Of a stretch of 64,000 bases of DNA, positions 35,660-44,493 are shown piece after piece. The position numbers and the translations under genes are program-made. Origin of the DNA: Bradyrhizobium sp. WSM1417 (GTDB lineage: Bacteria > Pseudomonadota > Alphaproteobacteria > Rhizobiales > Xanthobacteraceae). Under the pieces are notes generated by a model, which had not been told where the DNA came from, searched no databases, and saw only the letters and a program-made list of their open reading frames with translations. Location: positions 5,691,831 to 5,755,830 of the forward strand of contig NZ_KI911783.1 of NCBI RefSeq assembly GCF_000515415.1, written 5' to 3'. The stretch's first letter is position 1, and each line of letters starts with the position of its first letter.

Positions 35660-35865
35660 CAAATTCCCAGCGCGTTCTCGCCGGCTTCGCGGCCGGGCAC
35701 GCTGACATGAACTTCGTGTCCCTCGCGAAGCGCCAGCGAGGCGGCAGCCACCGCCGATTCGAACGCAGCTTCCTTGGTGGAGTATCTGTTCTTGACGTCG
35801 CCGTCGTGCAGCACGCCCCATTCGTCCTGCACCGGCACGATCGTGTATTGAGCAAGGCCCATCAT
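35659..35865 (-). CDS. Small DUF2188-like protein
   Basis: 68 residues from ATG 35865 (or the next codon, also ATG), with GAGGAG just upstream. The pattern YTIVPVQDEWGVLHDGD...YSTKEAAFESAVAAASLALREGHEVHVSV resembles DUF2188 proteins, which are short and of unknown function. Translationally coupled to the downstream small gene. Confidence 0.6.
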   Translation of the reverse strand: MMGLAQYTIVPVQDEWGVLHDGDVKNRYSTKEAAFESAVAAASLALREGHEVHVSVPGREAGENALGI

Positions 35866-35880
35866 TTAACTCCTCGAGAT

Positions 35881-37218
35881 CTATCGCTGCGTGAGCTGCG
35901 GGTGCGCCGCCGTCACGCGCCACACCGTGTTGCCGCTGTCATCGGCGACGAGCAGCGCGCCGGTCTTGTCGATGGCGACGCCGACGGGCCGCCCGCGCGC
36001 GTGATTGTCGCTGTTGAGGAAGCCAGTGACGACGTCCTGCGGCGGGCCGCTCGGCTTGCCGTCCGTAAACGGCACGAACACCACCTTGTAGCCGTTCAAG
36101 ACCTGCCTGTTCCAACTGCCGTGCTCACCGACGAATGCGCCGCTGCGATAGGCCGCCGGCAAACTCGCCCTTGTGTTGAAAGCCATTCCAAGCGGCGCGA
36201 CATGCGAGCTCAGCGCGTAGTCAGGCACGATCGCCTTGGCGACGAGATCAGGACGCTCCGGCTTGACGCGCGGATCGACATGCTGACCGTAATAGCTGTA
36301 GGGCCAGCCATAGAAGCCGCCGTCCTTCACCGACGTCATGTAGTCCGGCACGAGATCGGGACCGAGTTCGTCGCGTTCGTTCACCACCGCCCACAGCGCC
36401 CCGGTCTGCGGCTCGAAGCTGAGGCCGTTGGGATTGCGCAAGCCGCTCGCGAAGATGCGCCAGCGGCCGCTGGCACGGTCGATCTCGAGGATGGCGGCGC
36501 GATTGTGCTCGGCCTCCATGCCGTTCTCGGTGATGTTGCTGTTGGAGCCGACGCCGGCATAGAGCTTGGAACCGTCGGGGCTCGCGACCAGACTCTTGGT
36601 CCAGTGATGGTCGATCGGTCCGCCCGGCAGCGGCGTCAGCACCGTGCCCGGCGCGGTGATCTTGGTATCGCCTTCGGTGTACGGATATCTGACGATCGCA
36701 TCGGTGTTGGCGACATAGAGATCGTTGCCGACCAGCGCGACGCCGAACGGCGAGTTGAGGTGGTCGAGGAACACGCTTTGCGTGTCCGGGACGCCGTCGC
36801 CGTTGCTGTCGCGCAGCAGCGTGATGCGGTTGCTCGGACCGGTATCGCCGCCACCTGATGTCGCCCAGGACTCGATATATCCCATCACGATTTCCTTGGG
36901 CCGCTTGATCGGAGCGCCCTTCGGCGCCTTGGATTCCACCACCAGCACGTCGCCGTTGGGCAGCACGTAGAGGAATCGCGGGTGCTGCAGGCCCGTCGCG
37001 AAGGCCTTGGCCTGCAAGCCCTGCGCAACGGCCGGCGTCTCGTCCTTTTTCCAGCCGACGATGCGGGCGATGTGCATCGGCGGCAGCAGGTATTGCTGGA
37101 TGTCGGGAAGCGTCGGGTTGGCGCCGGTTTGCGCCTTGGGATCACCACTGCCGTCATTGCAGCCGGCCAGACACAGCAGCGAAGCGCACAACAGCGCCCG
37201 AGCGATTGCGGAGTTCAT
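35881..37218 (-). CDS. PQQ-dependent sugar dehydrogenase-like lipoprotein (sorbosone dehydrogenase type)
   Basis: 445 residues from ATG 37218, which overlaps the stop of the DUF2231 gene. The N-terminus is a lipoprotein signal with lipobox LAGC near residue 21. The rest is a six-bladed propeller of the glucose/sorbosone dehydrogenase family ([62 protein letters not shown]). Such enzymes oxidise sugars in the periplasm and pass electrons to the respiratory chain. The open frame extends upstream to 37527 but that part overlaps the next gene. Confidence 0.85.
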   Translation of the reverse strand: MNSAIARALLCASLLCLAGCNDGSGDPKAQTGANPTLPDIQQYLLPPMHIARIVGWKKDETPAVAQGLQAKAFATGLQHPRFLYVLPNGDVLVVESKAPKGAPIKRPKEIVMGYIESWATSGGGDTGPSNRITLLRDSNGDGVPDTQSVFLDHLNSPFGVALVGNDLYVANTDAIVRYPYTEGDTKITAPGTVLTPLPGGPIDHHWTKSLVASPDGSKLYAGVGSNSNITENGMEAEHNRAAILEIDRASGRWRIFASGLRNPNGLSFEPQTGALWAVVNERDELGPDLVPDYMTSVKDGGFYGWPYSYYGQHVDPRVKPERPDLVAKAIVPDYALSSHVAPLGMAFNTRASLPAAYRSGAFVGEHGSWNRQVLNGYKVVFVPFTDGKPSGPPQDVVTGFLNSDNHARGRPVGVAIDKTGALLVADDSGNTVWRVTAAHPQLTQR

Positions 37219-37667
37219 CGGGCAACTCCCACGCCGTGGCGATACACCATGGCCCAGCCGAGCCAGCCGGTGACCGGCAGGATCAATACGGTGATGGCTG
37301 AAAGAACGAGCCCGGTTGGCCACACCGAGGTCCAGGCATCGCGCGTGTGGATCAAGGCATTGACGATCGCCAAGACCAGCGCCAGCGCGTTGCCGATCAG
37401 ATGCGGCCAGGCCGGCAACTGCGCCCGCACCAGGCGGTTGCCGAGAAAATCGGTCAAGCCGGCGATGGCGGCCAGCACGCCGAAGATGACGCCGACGACC
37501 AGAAGCCAGGCGGAAAAATCCGCCCACATGATCTCGGCACTGACGACATAGGCGATGTCAGTCAGCAGCGCCCCGATGAAGCACGTGATCGGGATCGGCA
37601 CCAGCATCGGATGAATCGGATGGCCCGCGATTTGCGCGGTCGAGCGCACACGCAAATTGTCTTGCAC
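37215..37667 (-). CDS. DUF2231 membrane protein
   Basis: 150 residues from GTG 37667 with AGAGG upstream; another GTG at 37712 is possible. The opening [27 protein letters not shown] is the DUF2231 signature and four hydrophobic segments follow. Such proteins often neighbour PQQ or redox enzymes. Likely in one operon with the dehydrogenase. Confidence 0.82.
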   Translation of the reverse strand: MQDNLRVRSTAQIAGHPIHPMLVPIPITCFIGALLTDIAYVVSAEIMWADFSAWLLVVGVIFGVLAAIAGLTDFLGNRLVRAQLPAWPHLIGNALALVLAIVNALIHTRDAWTSVWPTGLVLSAITVLILPVTGWLGWAMVYRHGVGVAR

Positions 37668-37860
37668 GGTTGGCCTCTTGTCAGATCGCCACCCCTCCCC
37701 CGTGGAAAACACCCGCTTCCAGCGAAGGTTCCTGATGGTCGACCACAGCGTCGCCGGGCCTCAACAGCGCTGCGGCGTCGAAGCACTCACGAGGAACCCC
37801 TTGCCGCTCCGGGCCTTGATCCGGGCCTTGAGATGAACCGGCCTTTCAGGAGACCGCGGA

Positions 37861-38724
37861 GTGGACCAGCCTGGCGACGGCGCCTCCTTCAATCCAGCCT
37901 CGAAGCTCGACGGCGTTTCGCGGCGCCAGACCGAGCAGATCGAATCCCAAAGCCGACCGAACGCCGCACTCATTCACGAGACGATCCGCGCCGAGGGTGA
38001 GCAGGAACTGGAGCGGCGATGGTGGGCTATCGTGCTGTCCGGCCTCGCCGCCGGCCTTTCGATGGGCCTGTCCCTGATCGTCCAGGGCGAGTTTCACGCG
38101 CTCATTTCCGACGAGGCCATCCGGCGCCTGGTGGCCCCGCTCGGCTACACGGTCGGTTTCCTGGTCGTGGTGCTGGGACGGCAGCAGCTCTTCACCGAGA
38201 ACACGCTGACACCGATCCTGCCGCTGTTGCACAACAGGGATCTCGCCACGCTGTGGAGCGTGATCAAGCTGTGGAGCCTGGTCCTCGCCTCCAACATCGC
38301 GGGAACCTGGGCGGTCGGATCCGTGCTCGCGCACACCAGCATCTTCGAACCACGCATCGTGGACGCCTTCGTGGATCTCAGCCGCCACACCATCGAGGGC
38401 ACGTTCACGACGACGTTTGTCCGGGCGATCTTTGCCGGCTGGCTGATCGCCTTGATGGCGTGGCTGCTGCCCGCCGTGAAGGGATCGCGCCCGCACCTCG
38501 TCGTCGTGATGACCTATGTGGTCGCGCTCGGCCAGTTCGCGCACATCATCGCGGGCTCGGTCGAGTGCGCCTTCCTGGTGCAGAGCGGCCGGGCGTCGCT
38601 CTCACAATATGCCTCGGACTTCTTCGTACCGACACTCCTCGGCAATATTCTGGGCGGAACGACCCTCGTGGCCTTGCTGAACTACGGACAGGTTGCCCCC
38701 GAAATCGACGACCACAGGGAATAA
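37861..38724 (+). CDS. Formate/nitrite transporter (FNT) family protein
   Basis: 287 residues from GTG 37861, with AGGAGA seven bases upstream. Six TM segments and the FNT pattern (GLAAGLSMGLSLIVQGEFHALISDEAIRRLVAPLGYTVGFLVVVLGRQQLFTENTL). The first ~45 residues are hydrophilic. Channels formate, nitrite or a related anion. Divergent from the DUF2231 gene. Confidence 0.87.
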   Translation: MDQPGDGASFNPASKLDGVSRRQTEQIESQSRPNAALIHETIRAEGEQELERRWWAIVLSGLAAGLSMGLSLIVQGEFHALISDEAIRRLVAPLGYTVGFLVVVLGRQQLFTENTLTPILPLLHNRDLATLWSVIKLWSLVLASNIAGTWAVGSVLAHTSIFEPRIVDAFVDLSRHTIEGTFTTTFVRAIFAGWLIALMAWLLPAVKGSRPHLVVVMTYVVALGQFAHIIAGSVECAFLVQSGRASLSQYASDFFVPTLLGNILGGTTLVALLNYGQVAPEIDDHRE

Positions 38725-38819
38725 AGAGCCTGCACAAAAGCTGCCGGCTCGGCAGGAACGATGGGCGCGACCCGAGCTTGCCTCGACAAATCAACGTACG
38801 GCGACGAGCAGGATCAATC

Positions 38820-39026
38820 ATGAGCACCAATACCAAGAGCCCATTCGACAAGGAACCGGCAGAAGGATCACGCGACATCATCGATCGTGAATTGCAGCGT
38901 GCCGAAGATGCCGCCAACAACAAGGTCGATCATCTCCCCGGTGTGAAGGTCAGCGGCCAGCCCCAGGGCGGCGCAGTCGATCGTGCCCGGAAGCAGCGCG
39001 AGGAAAAGGATAGCGAACAGGAATAG
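38820..39026 (+). CDS. Small hydrophilic hypothetical protein
   Basis: 68 residues from ATG 38820, with AGCAGGA upstream. Highly charged and helical-looking (RDIIDRELQRAEDAANNK, then ARKQREEKDSEQE), no TM segment. Resembles the kind of stress-induced short proteins common in rhizobia; no named family. Confidence 0.6.
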   Translation: MSTNTKSPFDKEPAEGSRDIIDRELQRAEDAANNKVDHLPGVKVSGQPQGGAVDRARKQREEKDSEQE

Positions 39027-39236
39027 AGTCGTTCTGCCGAACCGAAACGCAGTTCGGTCAAGCGAGATGCATTAATTTGTTCGAGACTGGCAATGACTGG
39101 CAAGCCCATCGTTCCGGGCAACGTGGAACTTCCCAGCCGCGCGTATGTTGTGGGCGATGAGTGATGCGGCGGCCAGCACAAGGCGGGCGGCGATTTCTTG
39201 CGCACGATTGCCCATCATCGAACCCAGGAGCCGGAA

Positions 39237-39695
39237 ATGAGCCGCGGAATGCCATCGATGACCGCCCTCTTGGGTATGCTCGCAATCGCCGGTTATCAAA
39301 ATCGGGACAAGCTCGCCGACATGTTTCGCAATGCGACCTCCGGTCAGCCGTCGGGTGCCAAGGATTCCCTGAGCGGCATGCTCGGCAATCTTGGCGGCCT
39401 TGTGGGAGGCGGCGGCGTCGGTTCCCTGCTGAACGGCGGGATCGGCGAGTTGCTCGAGCACTTCAGGCAGAACGGGCAAGGCGATGCGGCTCAATCCTGG
39501 ATCAATCAGGGGCCAAACCGCGAAGTCAGCCCGCCCGAACTCCAGCAGGCTATCGGCCCCGACGTTCTTCAAAAACTGGAGCAGCAGACCGGCCTGTCTC
39601 AGCAGGAGATCCTCGACCGATTGTCGCGCGAGCTTCCGGCAGCGGTGGACAAATACACGCCGGAAGGACGTCTTCCGGCGCAATCCGCAGGATAA
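39237..39695 (+). CDS. YidB-like (DUF937) protein
   Basis: 152 residues from ATG 39237 with AGGAG upstream. Glycine-rich middle (LGGLVGGGGVGSLLNGGIGELLEHFRQ) and the C-terminal WINQGPNREVSPPELQQAIGPDVLQKLEQQTGLSQQEILDRLSRELP are typical of YidB/DUF937. Function is not established. Confidence 0.83.
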   Translation: MSRGMPSMTALLGMLAIAGYQNRDKLADMFRNATSGQPSGAKDSLSGMLGNLGGLVGGGGVGSLLNGGIGELLEHFRQNGQGDAAQSWINQGPNREVSPPELQQAIGPDVLQKLEQQTGLSQQEILDRLSRELPAAVDKYTPEGRLPAQSAG

Positions 39696-39720
39696 CACTC
39701 CTCAAGACTCGAGAAAAGCT

Positions 39721-39984
39721 ATGAGCATCATCTGGACGATCATCATCGGTTTCATCGCAGGCGTCATCGCGAAGTTCATCATGCCCGGTGACAACGAGCC
39801 CTCGGGTTTCATCCTGACCACGATCCTGGGAATAGTGGGCGCGTTCGTTGCGACCTATCTTGGCCAATCTCTCGGCTGGTACCGGCCAGGAGAAGGCGCA
39901 GGACTAGTGGGGGCAGTTGTAGGCGCCATCATCGTGCTTTTCGTCTACGGTTTTGTAGCCGGTCGCAGCCGTCGGGCCATCTAA
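39721..39984 (+). CDS. GlsB/YeaQ/YmgE-family membrane protein
   Basis: 87 residues. Three hydrophobic segments and the family pattern GFIAGVIAKFIMPGDNEPSGFILTTILGIVGAFVATYLGQ are present. Stress-related small inner-membrane protein in many bacteria. Starts 25 bases after the YidB-like gene, so likely co-transcribed. Confidence 0.9.
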   Translation: MSIIWTIIIGFIAGVIAKFIMPGDNEPSGFILTTILGIVGAFVATYLGQSLGWYRPGEGAGLVGAVVGAIIVLFVYGFVAGRSRRAI

Positions 39985-40048
39985 CCGCAGTGAACGGAAT
40001 TCCGCGCGTCAGCGGAGAATTCACCCGGCGCGAAAGGCGATCAGCAAG

Positions 40049-40381
40049 ATGAAATGGATGCTCGTTGTCCTGGTAGGAGGCATGACCCCGGTCAACACCG
40101 ACCTGGTTTTCGACAAGTTTGCCGATTGCCTTGCCGCCGAGGAGCAGATGCGAAAGCACTATACGGACGCTTTCGAGGCCTGGGACCGATGGGCCGCGGC
40201 CAATATCGAGCGACGACGCGAATACTCAAAGGTGCGCGACCTCCAGGCCAAACGGCTGCTCAGCAACATCGGTACGTGCGTTCCTCACGCAGGGGGAGAG
40301 GCCGCAGCGCCTCAGCAACTGAGCAATCCGACACCTTCTCCGCAAGCCACACCTACGCCGCAGCCAAGTCCGAAAACGTGA
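40049..40381 (+). CDS. Hypothetical protein with Pro/Gln/Thr-rich tail
   Basis: 110 residues. A short hydrophobic start (MKWMLVVLVGGMTP) is followed by a charged helix with two cysteines (C27 and C77 approximately) and a low-complexity PSPQATPTPQPSPKT-type tail. The cysteines and leader hint at an exported protein. No family recognised. Confidence 0.6.
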   Translation: MKWMLVVLVGGMTPVNTDLVFDKFADCLAAEEQMRKHYTDAFEAWDRWAAANIERRREYSKVRDLQAKRLLSNIGTCVPHAGGEAAAPQQLSNPTPSPQATPTPQPSPKT

Positions 40382-40444
40382 CGTTTGAGCCCTAAGAGCC
40401 CCTTGGCACCGCCGCTAACCCCGCACTTTTTGAGGAGATCAGCA

Positions 40445-40540
40445 TTGAGCGACAGGACGGGCAATGAACCTGCACCCTTGGTGCTTGTGGGCGTGGCAAT
40501 CATCCCGATCATTGCAGTATTGGCGTGGTTCGCTTTTTAG
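40445..40540 (+). CDS. 31-residue single-TM small protein
   Basis: Too short for ordinary gene calling. TTG start at 40445 follows GAGGAG by six bases; the ORF reads MSDRTGNEPAPL then a hydrophobic stretch VLVGVAIIPIIAVLAWFAF and stops at TAG 40538. The last two thirds would form one membrane segment. No annotated family known to me. It lies upstream of a terminator. Confidence 0.5.
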   Translation: MSDRTGNEPAPLVLVGVAIIPIIAVLAWFAF

Positions 40541-40609
40541 CTTTGAACCTTCTTCGCGATCGCGCGTCATACAGTCGAAGCGTCCCTAAGCTTCACCCCG
40601 ACCAGAAAG

Positions 40610-40634
40610 CCCCGCTTCCCCCAGGCGGGGTTTT
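40610..40634 (+). terminator. Rho-independent terminator
   Basis: Stem CCCCGC (40610-40615) and GCGGGG (40625-40630) with a nine-base loop, followed by TTTT. It follows the small TM ORF, seventy bases on. Confidence 0.65.
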
Positions 40635-40743
40635 CGCTGTCAGCGCTGCATCAATGAATCGATCTTTTCAAGCGCCCTTTTGGCTTGACCACTTTTTCCC
40701 GATGCAGCAGCCTAGATATGGGCAGGGTTTTGAGGAGGCACAA

Positions 40744-40947
40744 TTGCCGAAAACCCTAGTGGAATTCAGAGCGCAGAACCTTCGTTTACTTGAGCAGCTT
40801 TGTCCGGACGATCCGGGCTACATTCAAACCTGGATCAGGAAGTTCGACCAGCAGAATGGGATCGAACCTGAAGCTCCTGCGAAGTCCCGCCGGGAGCGAG
40901 GTGTTGCTTCACCCAGGAAGGCCAGGTCCGGCGACCGAACCAATTGA
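40744..40947 (+). CDS. Small hypothetical protein
   Basis: 67 residues from TTG 40744, preceded by GAGGAGG. Reads MPKTLVEFRAQNLRLLEQLCPDDPGYIQTWIRKFDQQNG then a basic tail. The frame is open upstream to 40525 but that part overlaps the terminator and lacks a start site. No family recognised. Confidence 0.55.
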   Translation: MPKTLVEFRAQNLRLLEQLCPDDPGYIQTWIRKFDQQNGIEPEAPAKSRRERGVASPRKARSGDRTN

Positions 40948-41278
40948 GCGCGTGGTTTCCCTCGCTCGGCGCCGGGACGCTACGGCCAAGAGGCGTTGGG
41001 CTAGGCAGTTCGCCGCTTTTTTCCGGGGAGCGCTCGCCTTGGCCTTCAACTTACCGCTCCCGGTATTCGACACACGAGCCACACCTCCGAGTGCAGCTGC
41101 AAGAACCTCGCGCTGAGCGAGGGCATTTGGCCCGTCAGCTTCATGCATTACGATCTGAGATACTTCGACCTCGAGCAGAAAACCCTGCAACCTCTCGACA
41201 ACCCGTTCGGCACGAGGCTGTCACCCACGTCTTAGGTACGTTCCGTGACCCATGTCTTCGGGCTAGCATCGAAAGCCT
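40948..41278. other. Gene-free stretch before tRNA-Gly
   Basis: No ORF here has both a start site and coding character; the open frames on the two strands contradict each other. No strong hairpin or repeat seen. Confidence 0.5.
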
Positions 41279-41352
41279 TGGAGCGGGTGAAGGGAATCGA
41301 ACCCTCGTATTCAGCTTGGAAGGCTGCTGCTCTACCATTGAGCTACACCCGC
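41279..41352 (-). tRNA. tRNA-Gly (TCC)
   Basis: On the minus strand a 74-nt cloverleaf: acceptor GCGGGTG/CACCCGC, D arm GCTC/GAGC, anticodon stem CAGCC/GGCTG-type with loop CTTCCAA (anticodon TCC), T arm GGTTCGATT, and encoded CCA. Confidence 0.96.
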
Positions 41353-41496
41353 GACAGGGGCTCCCTAACACGGCCGGGCGGCGGTCTCAACTGCCCAGGA
41401 TCAACTGCCCAAGGCAAGACAACTGCCCAACAGACGACTTTCCAGCGTCTTCCTGGCCTTGCGAACAGCTGCCGGTTCCTCCCGACCCGCCTCCCC

Positions 41497-41525
41497 TTAA
41501 CAACACCGGAATTGCCGCCTATATT
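41497..41525 (+). promoter_or_regulatory. Sigma-70-type promoter
   Basis: TTAACA (41497-41502) and TATATT (41520-41525) are each one base from consensus and are separated by exactly 17 bp. The expected start is near 41532, just ahead of the 14-codon ORF. Confidence 0.7.
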
Positions 41526-41560
41526 GATGTCTTCCGCAACCAACGAAAGGAGGTGATCCA

Positions 41561-41605
41561 GTGTCTCTTACCAAGCGCTGTCACCTCGCTGGGATCGCCC
41601 GCTAA
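41561..41605 (+). CDS. 14-codon small ORF
   Basis: GTG TCT CTT ... CGC TAA, encoding a 14-residue basic peptide with one Cys and one His (MSLTKRCHLAGIAR). The extended ribosome site ends two bases before the start. Not a recognised peptide. Its unusually strong initiation site is the reason for listing it. Confidence 0.4.
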   Translation: MSLTKRCHLAGIAR

Positions 41606-41666
41606 GCTTTGAATAAAGGCTTGGCATCGGGGCGCTCTCAGCCCTGGACCAGCGAGCAAGAAATCG

Positions 41667-41699
41667 GGCGCGACGGGGTCTCCCCCGCCGCGCCTTTTT
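41667..41699 (+). terminator. Rho-independent terminator
   Basis: Stem GGCGCG (41667-41672) with CGCGCC (41689-41694), inner CGGGG/CCCCG, four-base loop, then TTTTT (41695-41699). Confidence 0.85.
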
Positions 41700-41720
41700 C
41701 GTAGGTCACGCGCCGGCTGC

Positions 41721-44132
41721 TCAGGCGGGCGGCTCGCCGGCGAGCACCTCGCGGATCCTCAATGACAGGTCCGCTTTCCGGTACGGCTTCCTCAGCAACG
41801 CAACGCCGGGACCGAGATGGCCCTCGTGGTCGAGGGCATTGTCGGTATAGCCGGACGTGTAGAGCACCCTCATCCCCGGGCGGAGGCGCCGCACGGCGTC
41901 GGCCAATTCCTGCCCGTTCATGCCGCCGGGCATGATGATGTCGGTGAACAGCAGATCGAATTGGGCACCCTGCTGCACCAGCGCAAGGGCGGTTGCGCCG
42001 TCGCCGGCTGCGAGGGTGCGATAGCCGAGGCTGCCGAGCTGGGCGATGACATAGCCCTGCACCAGCGGATCGTCCTCGACGACGAGAATCGTCTCGTGCC
42101 CGCGTGCCGCCGCGGGCGCCTGCAGTGGCCCGGTCCTGGCCTGCGCTCCGCCCGCAGATCGCGGCAGAAACAGCCGAATCACGGTGCCGCGGCCTTCCTC
42201 ACTCTCGATCGCAACGCTGCCGCCGCTCTGCTTGGCGAAGCCGTAGACCATGCTGAGGCCGAGCCCGGTGCCGCGACCGACTCCTTTGGTGGTAAAGAAC
42301 GGCTCGAACACGCGGTCGCGGAGGTCGGCGGGGATGCCATGGCCGGTGTCGGTCACCGCGACCATGATGAAGGCGCCGCGCGTGGCGTCGCCGTCACCGG
42401 CACCATCCGCGCCATCGAATTCGCGGTTTGCGGTCTCGAGCGTCAGTGTGCCGCCGCCAGGCATCGCATCGCGCGCATTGACGGCGAGGTTGATGATCGC
42501 CGACGACAGCTGCGACGGATCGGCCATCGCCGGCCAGGCGTCGTCCGCGAGGTGAGTGACGATTTCGACGTTTCCGCCCAGGGTCGGCTTCAACAGCTTC
42601 GCCGTCTCGAGCACGAGGCCGTTGACGTCGATCTCGCGCGGCTCCAGCGGCTGGCGACGCGCAAAGGTCAACAGCTGCGAGGTGATCTCCGCGCCTCGTG
42701 CCGACGCATCGTCGATGAGCTGGGCGATGGCGGCGAGGTCGGGCTTGTCCGCCAGGCCCTCCCGGATGATCTCGATGGTGCCGGTGATGACGGTGAGCAC
42801 GTTGTTGAAGTCATGCGCGACGCCACCGGTGAGCTGACCGATCGCATCCATCTTCTGCGACTGGCGAAGCCGCTCCTCCGTCTCGTGCTGCTCGGTCAGA
42901 TCGGTGGCCGAACCACGATACCCCATGAAGCGTCCGTCGGCGCCGAACACCGGCTGGCCGTTGACGCTGAAATGGCGCGCGCGCCCAGCCGCATCGCGGC
43001 CGCGATACTCGAACTTCCGGAACGGCTCGTGGCGATCCAGCGTCGCCAGGTGACCGCGCCATTTCTGCGGCTCGGCATCGCGGTCGAAGGCGGCATCCGA
43101 ACGGCGCCTCCCGATCAGCGCCGAGTGGTCCATGCCGAAAGCATCGGCCCGATCTGAAATATAGGTGAACACGTGATCCGGACCGGTCTCCCAGAACCAG
43201 TCGGATGCGGTCTCGGCATAGTCACGGAAGCGCTGCTCGCTCGCGCGGGCGTTCTCCTCGGCGCGCTGCCGGATCTTCAGGTCACGCTCGAGATTCCCAT
43301 TGGCCTCGCGCAGCTCGCCATAGGCATGTTCGAGGTTGGCGCACATCGCGTTGAAAGCAACGACCACCTTGTCAAGCTCGTCGGCCTCGTAAGGCGGCCG
43401 GCGCTCCAGGCGCAGCGGCGGCGGCGGCCGTCCGAGGCTGTATTTGCCGACGTACTCGGCGATGGCGACGAGATGCCGGGTCACCAGCAGATGAAACATG
43501 TAGATGATGAAGAACGAGACGAGGAACGTCTTTGCCGCCTGGCTTGCCAGAATGACGAGGGCCCTGTTCAGCAATTGCTGGTAGACGTCGGTCAGCGTCG
43601 CCTCGACCCGCAGCGTGCCGATGGCGCGCGAGGTCCCCTGCACCATCGTGGTCAGTGGAAATTCCCTTGTCATGACCGAACGGGTGTTTCGCTCGCCGAC
43701 TTCGACACGGATCGGATTGGGGCGGTCGGCGATCTCGCGGACCTCCGCCGCGCGGATGTCAGGCAGCCGCAGAATGCCATCAAGCTGGAGCTTGAGCTGG
43801 TTCTGGTCGAGATTCCACAGGCTCTCTCCGAGGCTGCCCGTGGTGCTGCGGCCGATCTCGTCCAGCCGCGTCTCGATCAGTCCGACCTCACGATTGTAAT
43901 CCAGATAGAGCTGGAGCGCGGTCAGGGTCAGCGTCACGACCGACGAGAACAGCAGCACGGCGGCAAGAAGCCGGGGCCCCACGCCGCTGCGCGACCAGTT
44001 GAAGATGCGCGACAGGAGTGCCGCGAACATCGCAGGCGCGAGCGCGGCGCCGATGCCGGTCAAATCCTGCTTCGCAGCCGCCGGTGCAATGGCGCGGCCG
44101 CGCTTGGTCTCATCGTCACCTGCGTTGCCCAT
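41721..44132 (-). CDS. Hybrid sensor histidine kinase with C-terminal receiver domain
   Basis: 803 residues. A TM segment at ~55-77, a ~115-residue periplasmic domain, a second TM at ~191-213, a HAMP-like linker to ~285, PAS at ~300-415, HisKA with phospho-acceptor H440 (GGVAHDFNN), HATPase (NLAVNARDAMPGGG, DTGHGIP, GTGLGLSMVYG), and a receiver domain ~680-803 with D731 (LFTDIIMPGG). This is the FixL/hybrid class that relays a phosphate internally. No DNA-binding output gene lies beside it. It diverges from the periplasmic binding protein at 44494, which may feed its sensor domain. Confidence 0.93.
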   Translation of the reverse strand: MGNAGDDETKRGRAIAPAAAKQDLTGIGAALAPAMFAALLSRIFNWSRSGVGPRLLAAVLLFSSVVTLTLTALQLYLDYNREVGLIETRLDEIGRSTTGSLGESLWNLDQNQLKLQLDGILRLPDIRAAEVREIADRPNPIRVEVGERNTRSVMTREFPLTTMVQGTSRAIGTLRVEATLTDVYQQLLNRALVILASQAAKTFLVSFFIIYMFHLLVTRHLVAIAEYVGKYSLGRPPPPLRLERRPPYEADELDKVVVAFNAMCANLEHAYGELREANGNLERDLKIRQRAEENARASEQRFRDYAETASDWFWETGPDHVFTYISDRADAFGMDHSALIGRRRSDAAFDRDAEPQKWRGHLATLDRHEPFRKFEYRGRDAAGRARHFSVNGQPVFGADGRFMGYRGSATDLTEQHETEERLRQSQKMDAIGQLTGGVAHDFNNVLTVITGTIEIIREGLADKPDLAAIAQLIDDASARGAEITSQLLTFARRQPLEPREIDVNGLVLETAKLLKPTLGGNVEIVTHLADDAWPAMADPSQLSSAIINLAVNARDAMPGGGTLTLETANREFDGADGAGDGDATRGAFIMVAVTDTGHGIPADLRDRVFEPFFTTKGVGRGTGLGLSMVYGFAKQSGGSVAIESEEGRGTVIRLFLPRSAGGAQARTGPLQAPAAARGHETILVVEDDPLVQGYVIAQLGSLGYRTLAAGDGATALALVQQGAQFDLLFTDIIMPGGMNGQELADAVRRLRPGMRVLYTSGYTDNALDHEGHLGPGVALLRKPYRKADLSLRIREVLAGEPPA

Positions 44133-44493
44133 GCACCACGTCCCCGAAATGGCGGCACCTGCTCAGCCTACCGGCCACAGCCGCGCGCAAAGTGAACGGT
44201 GAGGCTTTGCCGCATCACGCGATACACTGGCGATCCTGTTGGCCTTGATCCTGTCGGCCCATGGGCGGCCTGAGTTCGACGGGGTCATATCTTGCGCCCA
44301 GCAACAGGATTCCCGGGCAAACTACCACCTCGCGTGCTAGAATGACATCGGTGAAAGTCCGGAGCCACCCGCACAGCGGGAACGCGATCTCAACGTTGCG
44401 GACCGGTGCAGCTGCCATCTCCGGTAGATCGCGCGGCACCGGAATCCGGTGGTAGCAGAGCACGCCCAAAAGGCATGACCAGGGAGATGCGTC
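44133..44493. other. Divergent regulatory region between sensor kinase and binding protein
   Basis: 361 bases with no supported ORF. TAGAAT at 44338-44343 could be a -10 box, but no good -35 is found at 17 bp. An AGGGAG ribosome site precedes the binding-protein ATG. Confidence 0.45.

Larger units (their letters stand above)
41532..41699 (+). ncRNA. Candidate ~170-nt transcript with 14-codon ORF and 16S-complementary ribosome site
   Basis: Bounded by the promoter at 41497-41525 and the terminator at 41667-41699. AAAGGAGGTGATCC (41546-41559) is the exact complement of the last 14 bases of typical bacterial 16S rRNA. It is followed by GTG at 41561 and a 14-codon ORF to TAA 41605 (MSLTKRCHLAGIAR). 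GAGGTGA (41550-41556) can also pair with TCACCTC (41581-41587) inside that ORF, which would hide the ribosome site. Whether this is a leader, small regulatory RNA or peptide gene is unknown. Confidence 0.5.

Noticed and set aside
37219..37527. N-terminal extension of the PQQ-type dehydrogenase
   Set aside because: Overlaps the DUF2231 gene in another frame; the lipoprotein signal starts at 37218.
38019..38819. Plus-strand open frame leading into the small gene at 38820
   Set aside because: It overlaps the FNT transporter in another frame; only the part from ATG 38820, with its own ribosome site, is kept.
43173..44195. 340-codon plus-strand frame
   Set aside because: Antisense to the hybrid histidine kinase and without recognisable motifs.
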